Assembly: GCF_001420005.1 (NCBI RefSeq)
Contig: NZ_LJAK01000001.1
Span: 186,001 to 250,000, forward strand
Direction: 5' to 3'
Length of the DNA stretch: 64,000 nt
DNA from: Loktanella sp. 3ANDIMAR09
GTDB lineage: Bacteria > Pseudomonadota > Alphaproteobacteria > Rhodobacterales > Rhodobacteraceae
Positions 32,449 to 41,411 of this stretch are shown here, one piece after another; the first letter of the stretch is position 1, and every line of letters begins with the position of its first letter. Made by a program: the position numbers and the translations under genes. The notes under the pieces were generated by a model, which had not been told where the DNA came from, made no database searches, and saw only the letters and a program-made list of their open reading frames with translations.

Positions 32449-33342
32449 TCAGGAATCGGCAACAACGCGTTTGAGGTAGGCGCGGAAATCATCGCCCAGC
32501 TCTGCATTCGCGAGGGCAAAAGCGACGGTGGCCTCCAGATAGCCGGCCTTGGACCCGCAATCGTAGCGCTGACCCTCAAACCGGTAGCCGAAAACGTCGC
32601 GGTTCTGGGTGATCTCGGCGGCGATGGCGTCGGTCAATTGCACTTCGTTGCCGGACCCGCGCCCGATGTCGTTCAGGTTCGACATCACATCGGGTGTCAG
32701 GATGTAGCGGCCGATCACCGCCAGGTTCGACGGCGCGGTGCCTGCCGCGGGTTTTTCGACCATACCCTTGGCACGGACCAGACGGTCATCCTGGATCACG
32801 GCCTTGTCGTCCACGTCCAGAACGCCATAGGATTTCGTCTGCTCGGGGGCGACTTCCATCGTGGCGACCATCGACCCGCCGCATTCGTTGTAGGCCTCTA
32901 CCATCTGCGCAAGGCAGGATTTGTCCCCGGCGATCACGTCATCCGGCAACATCACCGCAAAGGGTTCGTTCCCGATCAGGCGTCGTGCACACCAGACGGC
33001 GTGGCCCAGCCCCATCGCCTTGTGCTGGCGGATATAGGCGATGGCACCACTTTCCATGTTGGTGGATTTCAGTGTTTCCAGCAGTTCCAGCTTGCCGTCC
33101 TTGCGCAGACGGTTTTCAAGCTCTGGCGCGTTGTCGAAATAATCCTCGAGCGCGTTCTTGCCGCGCGCGGTGACGAAAATGAATTCCTTGATTCCCGCCT
33201 CGCGTGCCTCGTCGATGGCGTATTGCACCAGCGGGCGGTCGACCAGCGTCATGATTTCCTTGGGCACGGCCTTGGTGGCCGGCAGAAATCGCGTTCCCAT
33301 GCCAGCTACGGGAAAGATCGCTTTGGTTACTTTTTTGCGCAT
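32449..33342 (-). CDS. galU: UTP-glucose-1-phosphate uridylyltransferase
   Basis: A 297-residue cytoplasmic enzyme making UDP-glucose, precursor of many glycans. The nucleotidyltransferase signature 'KAIFPVAGMGTRFLPATKAVPKEI' occupies residues 7-30. 'VDRPLVQYAIDEAREAGI', 'PFAVMLPDDVIAG' and 'YDCGSKAGYLEATVAFAL' follow as in bacterial GalU. GAGG lies five bases before the ATG. Between glycosyltransferase genes, it supplies donor sugar for the same pathway. The 79-bp gap to the upstream GT2 gene holds no clear terminator. Confidence 0.95.
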   Translation of the reverse strand: MRKKVTKAIFPVAGMGTRFLPATKAVPKEIMTLVDRPLVQYAIDEAREAGIKEFIFVTARGKNALEDYFDNAPELENRLRKDGKLELLETLKSTNMESGAIAYIRQHKAMGLGHAVWCARRLIGNEPFAVMLPDDVIAGDKSCLAQMVEAYNECGGSMVATMEVAPEQTKSYGVLDVDDKAVIQDDRLVRAKGMVEKPAAGTAPSNLAVIGRYILTPDVMSNLNDIGRGSGNEVQLTDAIAAEITQNRDVFGYRFEGQRYDCGSKAGYLEATVAFALANAELGDDFRAYLKRVVADS

Positions 33343-33421
33343 TTGGGCCTCGGAAATGAATATTCTGGCAAGTCAGGATAGCGTCTAGGCCAGAGAAGCA
33401 ATAAATCCAAGACAAGTTGTT

Positions 33422-34657
33422 TTAATTTACATTCGACTTTGACACCTGCGGCACACGCAGATCATGGACGCGCTGCGCCTCGCGCAGGGAACGCGCACGG
33501 GCCGTCACGAACGTCAGGATCGGCGCATCCCTGTCTGATCGGCCGAATTGCCCGCCGGATTGTTCCCAGACGCCCGCATCAGTGAACCGGACCCGATGAA
33601 ACAGGGCCGAGAACGAAAACAGATATAGCGTCACGACGGCCCCGCCGCTGACCCGCGCGCGCGCCTCATCCCGCAAGCGCGACGCCTGCCAGAACCGTCC
33701 TGATATGACATCGTGTGGCCGCACCGTCGTGGGAAAACGCAAACGAACCCGGGGGTCCTCGACAAGCGCAATCTGCCCCAACGGGCGGGCCATGCCAGCC
33801 GCCCAGCCCGCATCAAAGGTCGCGAGGATTCGGCGCACATCCCCCGGCATCATGTGCCCGGCAACCATATGGCCCAAGAGGCGTCTGCGTTGTTCGGCGC
33901 GATGCAGAACGCGGGACGGGTTGCGGGTCGGACCGTGTTTGCGCAGGAACACCGCAAGGCTGGCACCGATCTGGAACAGATTGCGCGGCACACGCCCGGC
34001 CGTGCGGCGTGGGCTGGCGGCATAGCCGTGATGCACCTGCGCCAGCGGCACCAGCGCCGTGACCGCACCGCGTGCAGCCAGTCGCAGGTTCACGTCCGTC
34101 TCATCCAGATAGAATTCAAAGGCAGGATCGAAACCGCCGATCGCCATCAACGCGTCGCGGCGCACGGCCATGTTCGTGCCTTCGGTCTTGGCCGCGCGAC
34201 CCACAGACCCCTGCACCAGAACCGGACGGGTCCCCTTGACCGGCAGCGGCACGGCCTGCCCGTCACCGAACACCATCCGCCCGCGCCACTGGAAACTGAT
34301 CCCGTTGCGACCGCGCACGAAACCACCCGCAACAGTGACGCTGCCGTCCTGCATCGGGGCCAGCAGATGCGACAGCCAGCGCGGTTCGGGCACCGCGTCG
34401 TCGTCGATGAATGCAATCAGATCACCCGTCGCCTGTGCCACGCCTGCGTTGCGCGCAGCCGAGATGTTGGGAGTCTCGAACGGCACAAGACGGATCGCAT
34501 CTGCCAGACCTGACGACGCCACCGCAGCAGCAGATGTGGCATCGGCAACCACGATCACCTCGACGTCCGGGTAGTCGATCTGCGCCAGACCCGCGAGGCA
34601 GCGCCGCAGCGCGTCGGGTCGGCCGTGGCTGACAACGACGACGCTGGCAGGCAGCAT
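33422..34657 (-). CDS. Glycosyltransferase family 2 protein
   Basis: A 411-residue GT-A enzyme. Start at 34657 (MLPASVVVVSHGRP), one base after the kdsB stop. The GT2 fold shows 'VVVSHGRPDALRRCLAGL', 'PNISAARNAGVAQATGDLIAFIDDDAVPEPRWL' with the metal-binding D-D-D, 'GTNMAVRRDALMAIGGFD' and 'FYLDETDVNLRL'. These last motifs resemble rhamnosyl- and other capsule-type transferases. The C-terminal ~180 residues are a basic, helical extension without membrane helices. Position after kdsB and before galU fits surface glycan assembly. Substrates unknown. Confidence 0.85.
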   Translation of the reverse strand: MLPASVVVVSHGRPDALRRCLAGLAQIDYPDVEVIVVADATSAAAVASSGLADAIRLVPFETPNISAARNAGVAQATGDLIAFIDDDAVPEPRWLSHLLAPMQDGSVTVAGGFVRGRNGISFQWRGRMVFGDGQAVPLPVKGTRPVLVQGSVGRAAKTEGTNMAVRRDALMAIGGFDPAFEFYLDETDVNLRLAARGAVTALVPLAQVHHGYAASPRRTAGRVPRNLFQIGASLAVFLRKHGPTRNPSRVLHRAEQRRRLLGHMVAGHMMPGDVRRILATFDAGWAAGMARPLGQIALVEDPRVRLRFPTTVRPHDVISGRFWQASRLRDEARARVSGGAVVTLYLFSFSALFHRVRFTDAGVWEQSGGQFGRSDRDAPILTFVTARARSLREAQRVHDLRVPQVSKSNVN

Positions 34658-34658
34658 G

Positions 34659-35456
34659 TTAGTCCAGTCCCATTTTTGCCAGCATCGCCTCGATCCGGGG
34701 AACATCCTCTGGGTTGTTCAGTTCCCAGAATTCGCGCCCCTTGGCCGCGACCTTGACGCATAGCACGCGCTGCGCCTGTTCCAGAAACCGCAGTTGTTCC
34801 AGCCCTTCGAGGGTTTCCAGCGGACCGGTGGGCCAGGTCATGTAGGCCCGCAGCGCATCGGGGCGGTAGGCATAGACGCCCACGTGATGCCAGACGGGCG
34901 TCATGGCGTCGTCGGCATAGGTTTCACCCCGGTAAGGGATCACTTCCTTGGAAAAATACAGCGCGTTCATCGCCGCGCCGAATACGGCCGTCGTCCCGCC
35001 GACACGGCCCGACTGACGGTCCTCGAGGAACCCGCGCAGTGCTGCCCCTTCGGTTTGCAGAACAGGCGTGGCGACCATCGCGTCAGGGTTCGCGCGCAGG
35101 CCGGCGACCAGTTCCTTGACGAACCATGCGGGCGTCAGCGGCGCGTCGCCTTGCAGGTTGACGACGATTTCGGGATTGCCCAGCGCGTCCAGTGCCGCGG
35201 CACAGCGTTCGGTGCCATTGGCGCAGGACACGGGCGTCATCACGACCTCTGCGCCGAAGGCCTGAGCCGCGTCGCGGATGCGGTCGTCATCGGTGGCGAC
35301 CACCACACGGTCTACGCCCGAAACCGTCATCGCGGCATCCCAGCTGCGACGGATCAGGCTGCGCGCAGTCCCATTGGCACCGCGCAGATCCACCAACGGT
35401 TTTCCCGGATAACGGGTCGAGGCATAGCGGGCGGGAATGACGATGACGACGCTCAT
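34659..35456 (-). CDS. kdsB: 3-deoxy-manno-octulosonate cytidylyltransferase
   Basis: A 265-residue enzyme activating Kdo as CMP-Kdo. The N-terminal 'VVIVIPARYASTRYPGKPLVDL' is the KdsB signature; 'RVVVATDDDRIRDAAQAFGAEVVMT', 'VVNLQGDAPL' and 'HHVGVYAYRPDALRAYM' complete it. Some alphaproteobacteria carry a second KdsB-like (KpsU) for capsule. Its placement among glycosyltransferases and an ABC permease suggests CMP-Kdo for a Kdo-anchored polysaccharide as well as LPS. It overlaps the CysQ-like gene by ATGA. Confidence 0.93.
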   Translation of the reverse strand: MSVVIVIPARYASTRYPGKPLVDLRGANGTARSLIRRSWDAAMTVSGVDRVVVATDDDRIRDAAQAFGAEVVMTPVSCANGTERCAAALDALGNPEIVVNLQGDAPLTPAWFVKELVAGLRANPDAMVATPVLQTEGAALRGFLEDRQSGRVGGTTAVFGAAMNALYFSKEVIPYRGETYADDAMTPVWHHVGVYAYRPDALRAYMTWPTGPLETLEGLEQLRFLEQAQRVLCVKVAAKGREFWELNNPEDVPRIEAMLAKMGLD

Positions 35457-36256
35457 GATGTCAGCAGGTCCACGTCGGGCGAATAAGCGATAAAGAACGG
35501 GTTGGCGAAACCGTCCTTGCCGTATTGCAGCGGCTGGTGATTATCGAACCGCACCACGCGGCCGCCAGCGCCGTTCAGCACCGCATGACCGGCAGCGGTG
35601 TCCCACTCCATCGTGCGACCCAGACGGGGATACAGGTCGGCCTCTCCGGTCGCGATCAGGCAGAATTTCAGCGAGGACCCCGCGGATTTCATGTCCTTGA
35701 CCATGTACAGGTCGATATAGTCGTCGGTCGCCTGATCGCGGTGCGATTTCGATGCCACCACCAGCAGCGCATTGTTGTCGGGACGCGACACGCTGATGGT
35801 TTCGACCTCACCCACGGTGTCCTTGTCGAATGGTCCCAGTTCCTCGACCGTGGTGCCGTCGGCCTGCGTATAGAACATGCGGCCCTTGGCGGGGGCATAG
35901 ACGACGCCCCGGATCGGCGCGCCATCGACCACATAGGCGATGTTCACGGTGAAATCGCCCCGGCGCTTGATGAATTCCTTGGTGCCGTCCAGCGGATCGA
36001 CGATCAGGAACGTGCTGGCGGTCTCTCCGTGCGTTTTTGACTGTTCCTCGGTGACCAGCGCCACATCGGGAAAGGCCGCGCGCAGGCCCGCGCTGATGAT
36101 CGCGTCTGCCGCCTCGTCCGCCGCCGTCACGGGGCTGTCGTCGGATTTGGAACGGACCTCGAAATCGGGGCTGTCATAGATTTCCATGATACGGTCACCC
36201 GCCTCGAGCGAGAGGCGGCGCATAACAGCCGTCAGCTTTTCAAAATCCATGGTCAT
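35453..36256 (-). CDS. cysQ: 3'(2'),5'-bisphosphate nucleotidase CysQ
   Basis: A 267-residue member of the inositol monophosphatase superfamily. Metal-binding motifs are 'LVTEEQSKTHGE' (Glu), 'FLIVDPLDGTKEFI' (D-P-L-D-G-T) and 'TMEWDTAAGHAVL' (W-D). The family removes the 3'-phosphate of PAP, the by-product of PAPS-using sulfotransferases and sulfate reduction. Co-location with sulfotransferase and glycosyltransferase genes suggests service to glycan sulfation. The start at 36256 (MTMDFEKLT) is chosen because conserved sequence begins there; the next Met two codons later is possible. Coupled to kdsB. Confidence 0.9.
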   Translation of the reverse strand: MTMDFEKLTAVMRRLSLEAGDRIMEIYDSPDFEVRSKSDDSPVTAADEAADAIISAGLRAAFPDVALVTEEQSKTHGETASTFLIVDPLDGTKEFIKRRGDFTVNIAYVVDGAPIRGVVYAPAKGRMFYTQADGTTVEELGPFDKDTVGEVETISVSRPDNNALLVVASKSHRDQATDDYIDLYMVKDMKSAGSSLKFCLIATGEADLYPRLGRTMEWDTAAGHAVLNGAGGRVVRFDNHQPLQYGKDGFANPFFIAYSPDVDLLTS

Positions 36257-36374
36257 ACTTTCTTCGCAATCCTGGGTCACACGTTGAATTGATTGATGAA
36301 CAATGCTGCGGCCCTTATGCTGTGGCGGCAGACGGACGGCAAGAATTTCGTCAACAGACCCGCAAGGCAGTGAA

Positions 36375-37196
36375 ATGTTTCAACCCGATCTTCGCAGAAC
36401 ACGGACACGCACCGTCTTTGGGATGATGGAATTGATCTATCACAGTGCCGTCCGCGACATCCGCAAGAGTCACCGCAACGCGCTGATGGGTCTGGTTCTG
36501 AACATTTTCCAGACCGTGCTGTTCGTGCTCAGTTTCTATGCGATGTTCATGCTGCTGGGGATGCGGGGGGCAGCTGTGCGTGGTGATTTCCTGCTGTACA
36601 TCATGTCGGGTATTTTCCTGTACATGAGCCATACCAAGGCGATGAACGCGATCGTCCAGTCCGAAGGCCCGGCCAGCGCGATGATGCAACACGCGCCGAT
36701 GAACACGGTGATCGCGATCTGCGCATCGGCCTTGTCGGCGCTGTATCTTCAAATCCTGTCGATCCTCGTGGTGCTGTTTTTCTACCATGTCCTGTTCACG
36801 CCCGTGTATATCCACCAGCCGATCGGCGCGCTGGGCATGGTGATTCTGGCGTGGTTTTCTGGCTGCGCCGTGGGCACCATTTTCCTGGCCATCAAACCCT
36901 GGATGCCTGAATTCGCGAAAATCGGCAGTTCGATCTACGGTCGCGTGAACATGATCGCCAGCGGCAAGATGTTTCTGGCCAATGCCCTGCCTGCGTCGAT
37001 GCTGGCGATGTTCGACTGGAACCCGCTGTTTCACTGCATCGACCAGATGCGGGGTTTCGTGTTTGAAAACTATCACCCCTATAATTCCAATGTCGGCTAC
37101 CCGATCAAGGTTGCGATTGTCCTGCTGGTGCTGGGCCTGCTGGGTGAATTCTATACGCGGCGTCAGGCCTCTGCTTCGTGGAACGCAGCACGCTGA
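36375..37196 (+). CDS. Capsule-type polysaccharide ABC exporter permease (ABC-2/KpsM-like)
   Basis: A 273-residue membrane protein with about six helices in the ABC-2 permease layout. Start at 36375 with AAGG seven bases upstream. Features are the amphipathic N-terminus, 'GLVLNIFQTVLFVLSFYAMFMLLGM', 'FLLYIMSGIFLYMSHTKAMN' and the family's C-terminal 'WNPLFHCIDQMRGFVFENYHPYNSNVGYPI'. Such proteins pair with a KpsT-type ATPase to export polysaccharide across the inner membrane. No ATPase gene is adjacent (dnaK follows), so the partner must be elsewhere. Divergent from cysQ-kdsB. Confidence 0.83.
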   Translation: MFQPDLRRTRTRTVFGMMELIYHSAVRDIRKSHRNALMGLVLNIFQTVLFVLSFYAMFMLLGMRGAAVRGDFLLYIMSGIFLYMSHTKAMNAIVQSEGPASAMMQHAPMNTVIAICASALSALYLQILSILVVLFFYHVLFTPVYIHQPIGALGMVILAWFSGCAVGTIFLAIKPWMPEFAKIGSSIYGRVNMIASGKMFLANALPASMLAMFDWNPLFHCIDQMRGFVFENYHPYNSNVGYPIKVAIVLLVLGLLGEFYTRRQASASWNAAR

Positions 37197-37258
37197 TTGC
37201 TGACGCACCGGCATGAGGGCCGTGCAAAAAATCTAGGCAATTGGTGCGACACCCCCGG

Positions 37259-37287
37259 TTGCAGGCCCCCGAACCCCCTCCTATATA
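37259..37287 (+). promoter_or_regulatory. Putative heat-shock promoter of dnaK
   Basis: TTGCAG at 37259-37264 and TATATA at 37282-37287, 17 bases apart, with CC preceding the TATATA. This fits the alphaproteobacterial sigma-32 pattern (CTTG near -35, CYTATNTA near -10) reasonably. It lies about 110 bp before the dnaK start in the 199-bp gap after the permease gene. Confidence 0.5.
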
Positions 37288-37395
37288 CGGCCAGTCGGTG
37301 TGACGGGCAGAGCCCTGCACCCAAAACCAATCGGGCGCAGGTGCCGCAATGGGTCTGCGCCTCTCAAACCGCCTGATGTTAAAGGGATTTGAACC

Positions 37396-39303
37396 ATGGC
37401 CAAAGTGATCGGTATCGACCTCGGTACGACCAACTCCTGCATTGCCATCATGGATGGCAGCAAACCCCGCGTGATCGAAAACAGCGAAGGTGCCCGCACC
37501 ACGCCGTCGATCGTCGCGTTCACGGATGACGAGCGCCTTGTGGGCCAGCCGGCGAAACGCCAGGCCGTCACCAACCCCGAAAACACGATTTTCGCCGTCA
37601 AGCGCCTGATCGGTCGTCGGTTCGACGACAGCGATCTGGCCAAGGACAAGAAAAACATGCCGTTCGACGTGGTCGACGGCGGCAACGGTGACGCATGGGT
37701 ATCCGCCAAGGGCGAGAAATACTCCCCGTCGCAGATCTCTGCATTCATCCTGGGCAAGATGAAGGAAACCGCCGAGAGCTATCTGGGCGAAGAGGTCACG
37801 CAGGCCGTCATCACCGTGCCCGCCTATTTCAACGACGCCCAGCGTCAGGCCACCAAGGATGCGGGCAAGATCGCGGGCCTCGAGGTGCTGCGCATCATCA
37901 ACGAGCCGACCGCCGCCGCCCTGGCCTATGGTCTGGACAAGAAAGACACCAAGACGATCGCCGTCTATGACCTGGGTGGCGGTACGTTCGACGTGACTAT
38001 CCTGGAAATCGACGACGGCCTGTTCGAGGTGAAATCCACCAACGGTGACACGTTCCTGGGTGGTGAAGATTTCGACATGCGGATCGTCAACTACCTCGCT
38101 GACGAGTTCAAAAAAGAGCATTCCGTCGATCTGACCAAGGACAAGATGGCGCTTCAGCGTCTGAAGGAAGCTGCCGAAAAGGCCAAGATCGAACTGTCCA
38201 GCTCTTCTTCGACAGAGATTAACCAGCCCTTCATCTCGATGGGGTCCAACGGCCAGCCGCTGCACATGGTCATGAAACTGACCCGTGCGAAGCTGGAAAG
38301 CCTCGTGGGCGACCTGATCAAGAACTCCATCAAGCCGTGCAAGGACGCGCTGAAGGATGCCGGCCTGTCGGTCGGTGACATCGACGAGGTCGTTCTGGTC
38401 GGCGGTATGACCCGCATGCCGAAGGTGAAGGAAGAAGTCGCCAAGTTCTTCGGCAAGGAAGCCCATCAGGGCGTGAACCCCGACGAAGTCGTCGCCATGG
38501 GCGCCGCCATTCAGGCCGGCGTGCTGCAAGGTGACGTCAAGGACGTGGTCCTGCTCGACGTGACCCCGTTGTCGCTGGGCATCGAGACGCTGGGTGGTGT
38601 CTTCACCCGTCTGATCGACCGCAACACGACGATCCCGACGAAAAAGTCGCAGACGTTCTCGACCGCCGAGGACAACCAGAACGCCGTGACCCTGCGCGTG
38701 TTCCAGGGTGAGCGCGAGATGGCCGCCGACAACAAGATGCTGGGTCAGTTCAACCTCGAAGGTATCCCGCCCGCACCGCGCGGCATGCCCCAGATCGAGG
38801 TCACCTTTGACATCGACGCCAACGGTATCGTGTCCGTGGGTGCCAAGGACAAGGGCACTGGCAAGGAACAAACGATCACCATCCAGGCGTCCGGCGGTCT
38901 GTCCGACGAGGACATCGAGGAAATGGTCAAGGACGCAGAGGCCAACGCCGATGCCGATAAGGAACGCCGCGAGCTGGTCGAAGCCAAGAACCAGGCAGAG
39001 AGCCTGATTCACTCGACCGAAAAGTCGATGGAAGAGCATGCGGACAAAGTCGACCCTACCACGATCGAGGCGATCGAACTGGCCATTGCCGCGCTCAAGG
39101 ACGATCTGGAAAAGAACGATTCCGCCAAGATCAAGTCCGGCATCCAGAACGTCACCGAATCCGCGATGAAGCTGGGCGAGGCCATCTACAAGGCCAGCCA
39201 AGAGGCCGAGGATGGCGGATCGGATGAACCAAAGGGGGCCGATGCGGATGACGACATCCTCGACGCCGACTTTGAAGATCTGGACGACGAAAAGCGCAAC
39301 TAA
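37396..39303 (+). CDS. dnaK: Molecular chaperone DnaK (Hsp70)
   Basis: A 635-residue ATP-dependent chaperone. The N-terminal signature '[18 protein letters not shown]' is followed by '[17 protein letters not shown]' (near 195) and '[13 protein letters not shown]' (near 335). The linker '[15 protein letters not shown]' leads to the substrate-binding domain and a helical lid. The acidic C-terminus '[18 protein letters not shown]' fits bacterial DnaK. AAGGGA lies upstream of the ATG. A strong terminator separates it from dnaJ, which would give less DnaJ than DnaK. Confidence 0.99.
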   Translation: MAKVIGIDLGTTNSCIAIMDGSKPRVIENSEGARTTPSIVAFTDDERLVGQPAKRQAVTNPENTIFAVKRLIGRRFDDSDLAKDKKNMPFDVVDGGNGDAWVSAKGEKYSPSQISAFILGKMKETAESYLGEEVTQAVITVPAYFNDAQRQATKDAGKIAGLEVLRIINEPTAAALAYGLDKKDTKTIAVYDLGGGTFDVTILEIDDGLFEVKSTNGDTFLGGEDFDMRIVNYLADEFKKEHSVDLTKDKMALQRLKEAAEKAKIELSSSSSTEINQPFISMGSNGQPLHMVMKLTRAKLESLVGDLIKNSIKPCKDALKDAGLSVGDIDEVVLVGGMTRMPKVKEEVAKFFGKEAHQGVNPDEVVAMGAAIQAGVLQGDVKDVVLLDVTPLSLGIETLGGVFTRLIDRNTTIPTKKSQTFSTAEDNQNAVTLRVFQGEREMAADNKMLGQFNLEGIPPAPRGMPQIEVTFDIDANGIVSVGAKDKGTGKEQTITIQASGGLSDEDIEEMVKDAEANADADKERRELVEAKNQAESLIHSTEKSMEEHADKVDPTTIEAIELAIAALKDDLEKNDSAKIKSGIQNVTESAMKLGEAIYKASQEAEDGGSDEPKGADADDDILDADFEDLDDEKRN

Positions 39304-39322
39304 GGCATTCGCCTGACGGAAT

Positions 39323-39354
39323 AGACCGGCCCCTTTAACCGGGCCGGTCTTTTT
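39323..39354 (+). terminator. Intrinsic terminator between dnaK and dnaJ
   Basis: Ten-base perfect arms AGACCGGCCC/GGGCCGGTCT with an eight-base loop, followed by TTTT. It starts 20 bp after the dnaK stop and ends 21 bp before dnaJ, so dnaJ depends on read-through or on its own weak promoter. Confidence 0.85.
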
Positions 39355-39375
39355 CCATTCCCAGAGGGGAACACC

Positions 39376-40524
39376 ATGGCAAAACGCGATTACTACGAAA
39401 CTCTTGGGCTGGCGCGTGGCGCAGATGCGGCCGAGATCAAGAAAGCCTACCGCCAGAAGGCAAAGGAACTGCACCCCGACCGCAATTCCGACAACCCTAA
39501 GGCAGAAGAACAATTCAAGGAAGCCAACGAGGCCTACGAGGTCCTCAAGGACGCGAACAAGAAAGCGGCCTATGACCGCTACGGTCACGCTGCATTCGAA
39601 GGCGGCATGGGCGGCGGTGGCGGCGGGCCGCGCGGACCGCAGGGCCAGGGCGATTTCGCATCCGCCTTTTCGGATGTGTTCGACGACCTGTTCGGGGATT
39701 TCATGGGGGGCCAGCGCGGCGGCGGGCGCGCGCGCGCCACACGCGGGTCGGACCTGCGCTATAACCTGCGGGTCAAGCTGGAAGAAGCCTACACCGGCCA
39801 GCAGAAAACGATCAACGTGCCAACGGCCGTGCAATGCGGCAGCTGCAAGGGATCGGGCGCAGAGGATGGGTCCGACCCGGTCACCTGCCCCACCTGTTCG
39901 GGCATGGGCAAGGTGCGCGCGCAACAGGGCTTTTTCACCGTGGAACGGACCTGTCCGACCTGCAACGGCGCAGGCCAGACCGTGAAAAACCCGTGCCGCG
40001 TGTGCCACGGTGCCGGACGTGTCGAAAAGGAAAAGTCCCTGTCGGTGAACATCCCGGCCGGGGTGGAAACGGGCACCCGTATCCGTCTGGCCGGCGAAGG
40101 CGAGGCCGGGATGCGCGGCGGACCGGCGGGCGATCTGTACATCTTTATAGAGGTCGAGGATCACCAGCTGTTCGAACGGGAATCATCGAACCTGTTCTGC
40201 CGTGTGCCTGTCAGCATCGCAGCTGCTGCCTTGGGTGGCGAGATCGAAGTGCCGACAATCGACGGTGGCCGCAGCCGGGTCAAGATTCCCGAAGGGTCGC
40301 AATCGGGACGTCAGATGCGCCTGCGCGGCAAGGGCATGCCTGCCCTGCGTGGCGGCGGTGCCGGTGACATGTTCATCGAACTGGCGGTTGAGACGCCTGT
40401 GAACCTGACCTCTCGCCAAAAGGAAATCCTGCGCGAATTCGACACCCTGTCCAAGGAAAACAACCCGCAAGGGTCCAGTTTTTTCAAGTCAGTCAAAGGG
40501 TTCTGGGATTCCATGAAGGGCTGA
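39376..40524 (+). CDS. dnaJ: Co-chaperone DnaJ (Hsp40)
   Basis: A 382-residue type I J-protein that stimulates DnaK ATPase and binds unfolded clients. The J-domain (1-70) has HPD in '[10 protein letters not shown]'. A Gly-rich region (about 75-120) follows. The four zinc CxxCxGxG repeats are [27 protein letters not shown] and CRVCHGAGR (about 148-215). The C-terminal substrate domains include '[20 protein letters not shown]' and '[19 protein letters not shown]'. Size and all domains are normal. Confidence 0.99.
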   Translation: MAKRDYYETLGLARGADAAEIKKAYRQKAKELHPDRNSDNPKAEEQFKEANEAYEVLKDANKKAAYDRYGHAAFEGGMGGGGGGPRGPQGQGDFASAFSDVFDDLFGDFMGGQRGGGRARATRGSDLRYNLRVKLEEAYTGQQKTINVPTAVQCGSCKGSGAEDGSDPVTCPTCSGMGKVRAQQGFFTVERTCPTCNGAGQTVKNPCRVCHGAGRVEKEKSLSVNIPAGVETGTRIRLAGEGEAGMRGGPAGDLYIFIEVEDHQLFERESSNLFCRVPVSIAAAALGGEIEVPTIDGGRSRVKIPEGSQSGRQMRLRGKGMPALRGGGAGDMFIELAVETPVNLTSRQKEILREFDTLSKENNPQGSSFFKSVKGFWDSMKG

Positions 40525-40546
40525 ACGCCCCGTCTGACCGACCCAG

Positions 40547-40579
40547 AACGGCCCGGACCTGCATGGTTCGGGCCGTTTT
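40547..40579 (+). terminator. Intrinsic terminator after dnaJ
   Basis: Thirteen-base arms 40547-40559 and 40565-40577 (one G-U pair) around the loop TGCAT, ending in TTTT. It begins 23 bp after the dnaJ stop. Its T-run is short but the stem is strong. Confidence 0.8.
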
Positions 40580-40661
40580 GCGTGGCCGATTGTGATGTCA
40601 GCGCCGGCTGGCGCGGAACACGATTAACCCTGTCTTCATTATTTGGCGTCAATCTGGCGAC

Positions 40662-41411
40662 ATGACTGGATTTCAGGATGCCCTTCCCATCTTTGGCGAC
40701 CCGGACGAGGCTACAGGCCCACCCGGCGGTGCCCGTCAGCCATCCTATCTGCGGGACCATCGGGCGCGGTTGCGCGACCGGTTTCGCACCGGCGGGGCGG
40801 CGGCCTTGCCTGACTATGAAATGTTGGAATTGCTGCTGTTCCGGTCCATCCCCCGACAGGACGTGAAACCGCTGGCGCGCGCGTTGATCGACCACTTTGG
40901 CGACTTGAACGGCGTGCTCTCCGCCACCCCGGACAGGTTGGGCAGGATCAAGGGTGTGGGCGATGCGGTCATAACGGACCTGAAACTGGTCGAGGCCGCA
41001 ACCCACCGCATGGCGCGGGGCCGCGTGATGCAGCGACACGTCGTGTCCAGCTGGGATGCACTGCTGGACTATTGCCATACGGTCATGTCGCACCGCGATA
41101 CCGAACAATTCCGCATCCTGTTTCTGGACACCCGCAACACGCTGATCGCGGACGAGGCACAGGCCAGCGGCACCATCGACCATGTCCCCGTTTACCCGCG
41201 CGAGGTCGTGAAACGCGCGCTGGAACTGAACGCGGCATCGCTGATCCTTGTGCATAACCACCCCTCGGGCGACCCGACCCCATCCGACGCCGATATCGCC
41301 ATGACACGCCAGATCGCCGCTGCTGCAGAAACCATGCGTATCACGGTGCATGATCATCTGATCATCGGGAAATCACGCGAATTGTCATTCCGCGCAGAGG
41401 GTCTTCTTTAG
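40662..41411 (+). CDS. radC: RadC family JAMM/MPN protein
   Basis: A 249-residue protein. An N-terminal helix-hairpin-helix region ('LNGVLSATPDRLGRIKGVGDAVITDL') precedes the JAMM metal motif HNHPSGDPTPSDAD near residue 205. 'YCHTVMSHRDTEQFRILFLDTRNTLIADE' and 'TIDHVPVYPREVVKRALELNAASLILVHNH' are the usual surroundings. The family was named for a supposed DNA repair role; the true activity of RadC remains unclear. Its stop overlaps the stop of the convergent OmpA-type gene by four bases. Confidence 0.93.
   Translation: MTGFQDALPIFGDPDEATGPPGGARQPSYLRDHRARLRDRFRTGGAAALPDYEMLELLLFRSIPRQDVKPLARALIDHFGDLNGVLSATPDRLGRIKGVGDAVITDLKLVEAATHRMARGRVMQRHVVSSWDALLDYCHTVMSHRDTEQFRILFLDTRNTLIADEAQASGTIDHVPVYPREVVKRALELNAASLILVHNHPSGDPTPSDADIAMTRQIAAAAETMRITVHDHLIIGKSRELSFRAEGLL

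Noticed and set aside
37105-40164. 1019-codon open frame on the minus strand across dnaK and dnaJ
   Set aside because: Antisense shadow of two highly biased, conserved genes; its translation has no domain pattern and dnaK/dnaJ are certain.
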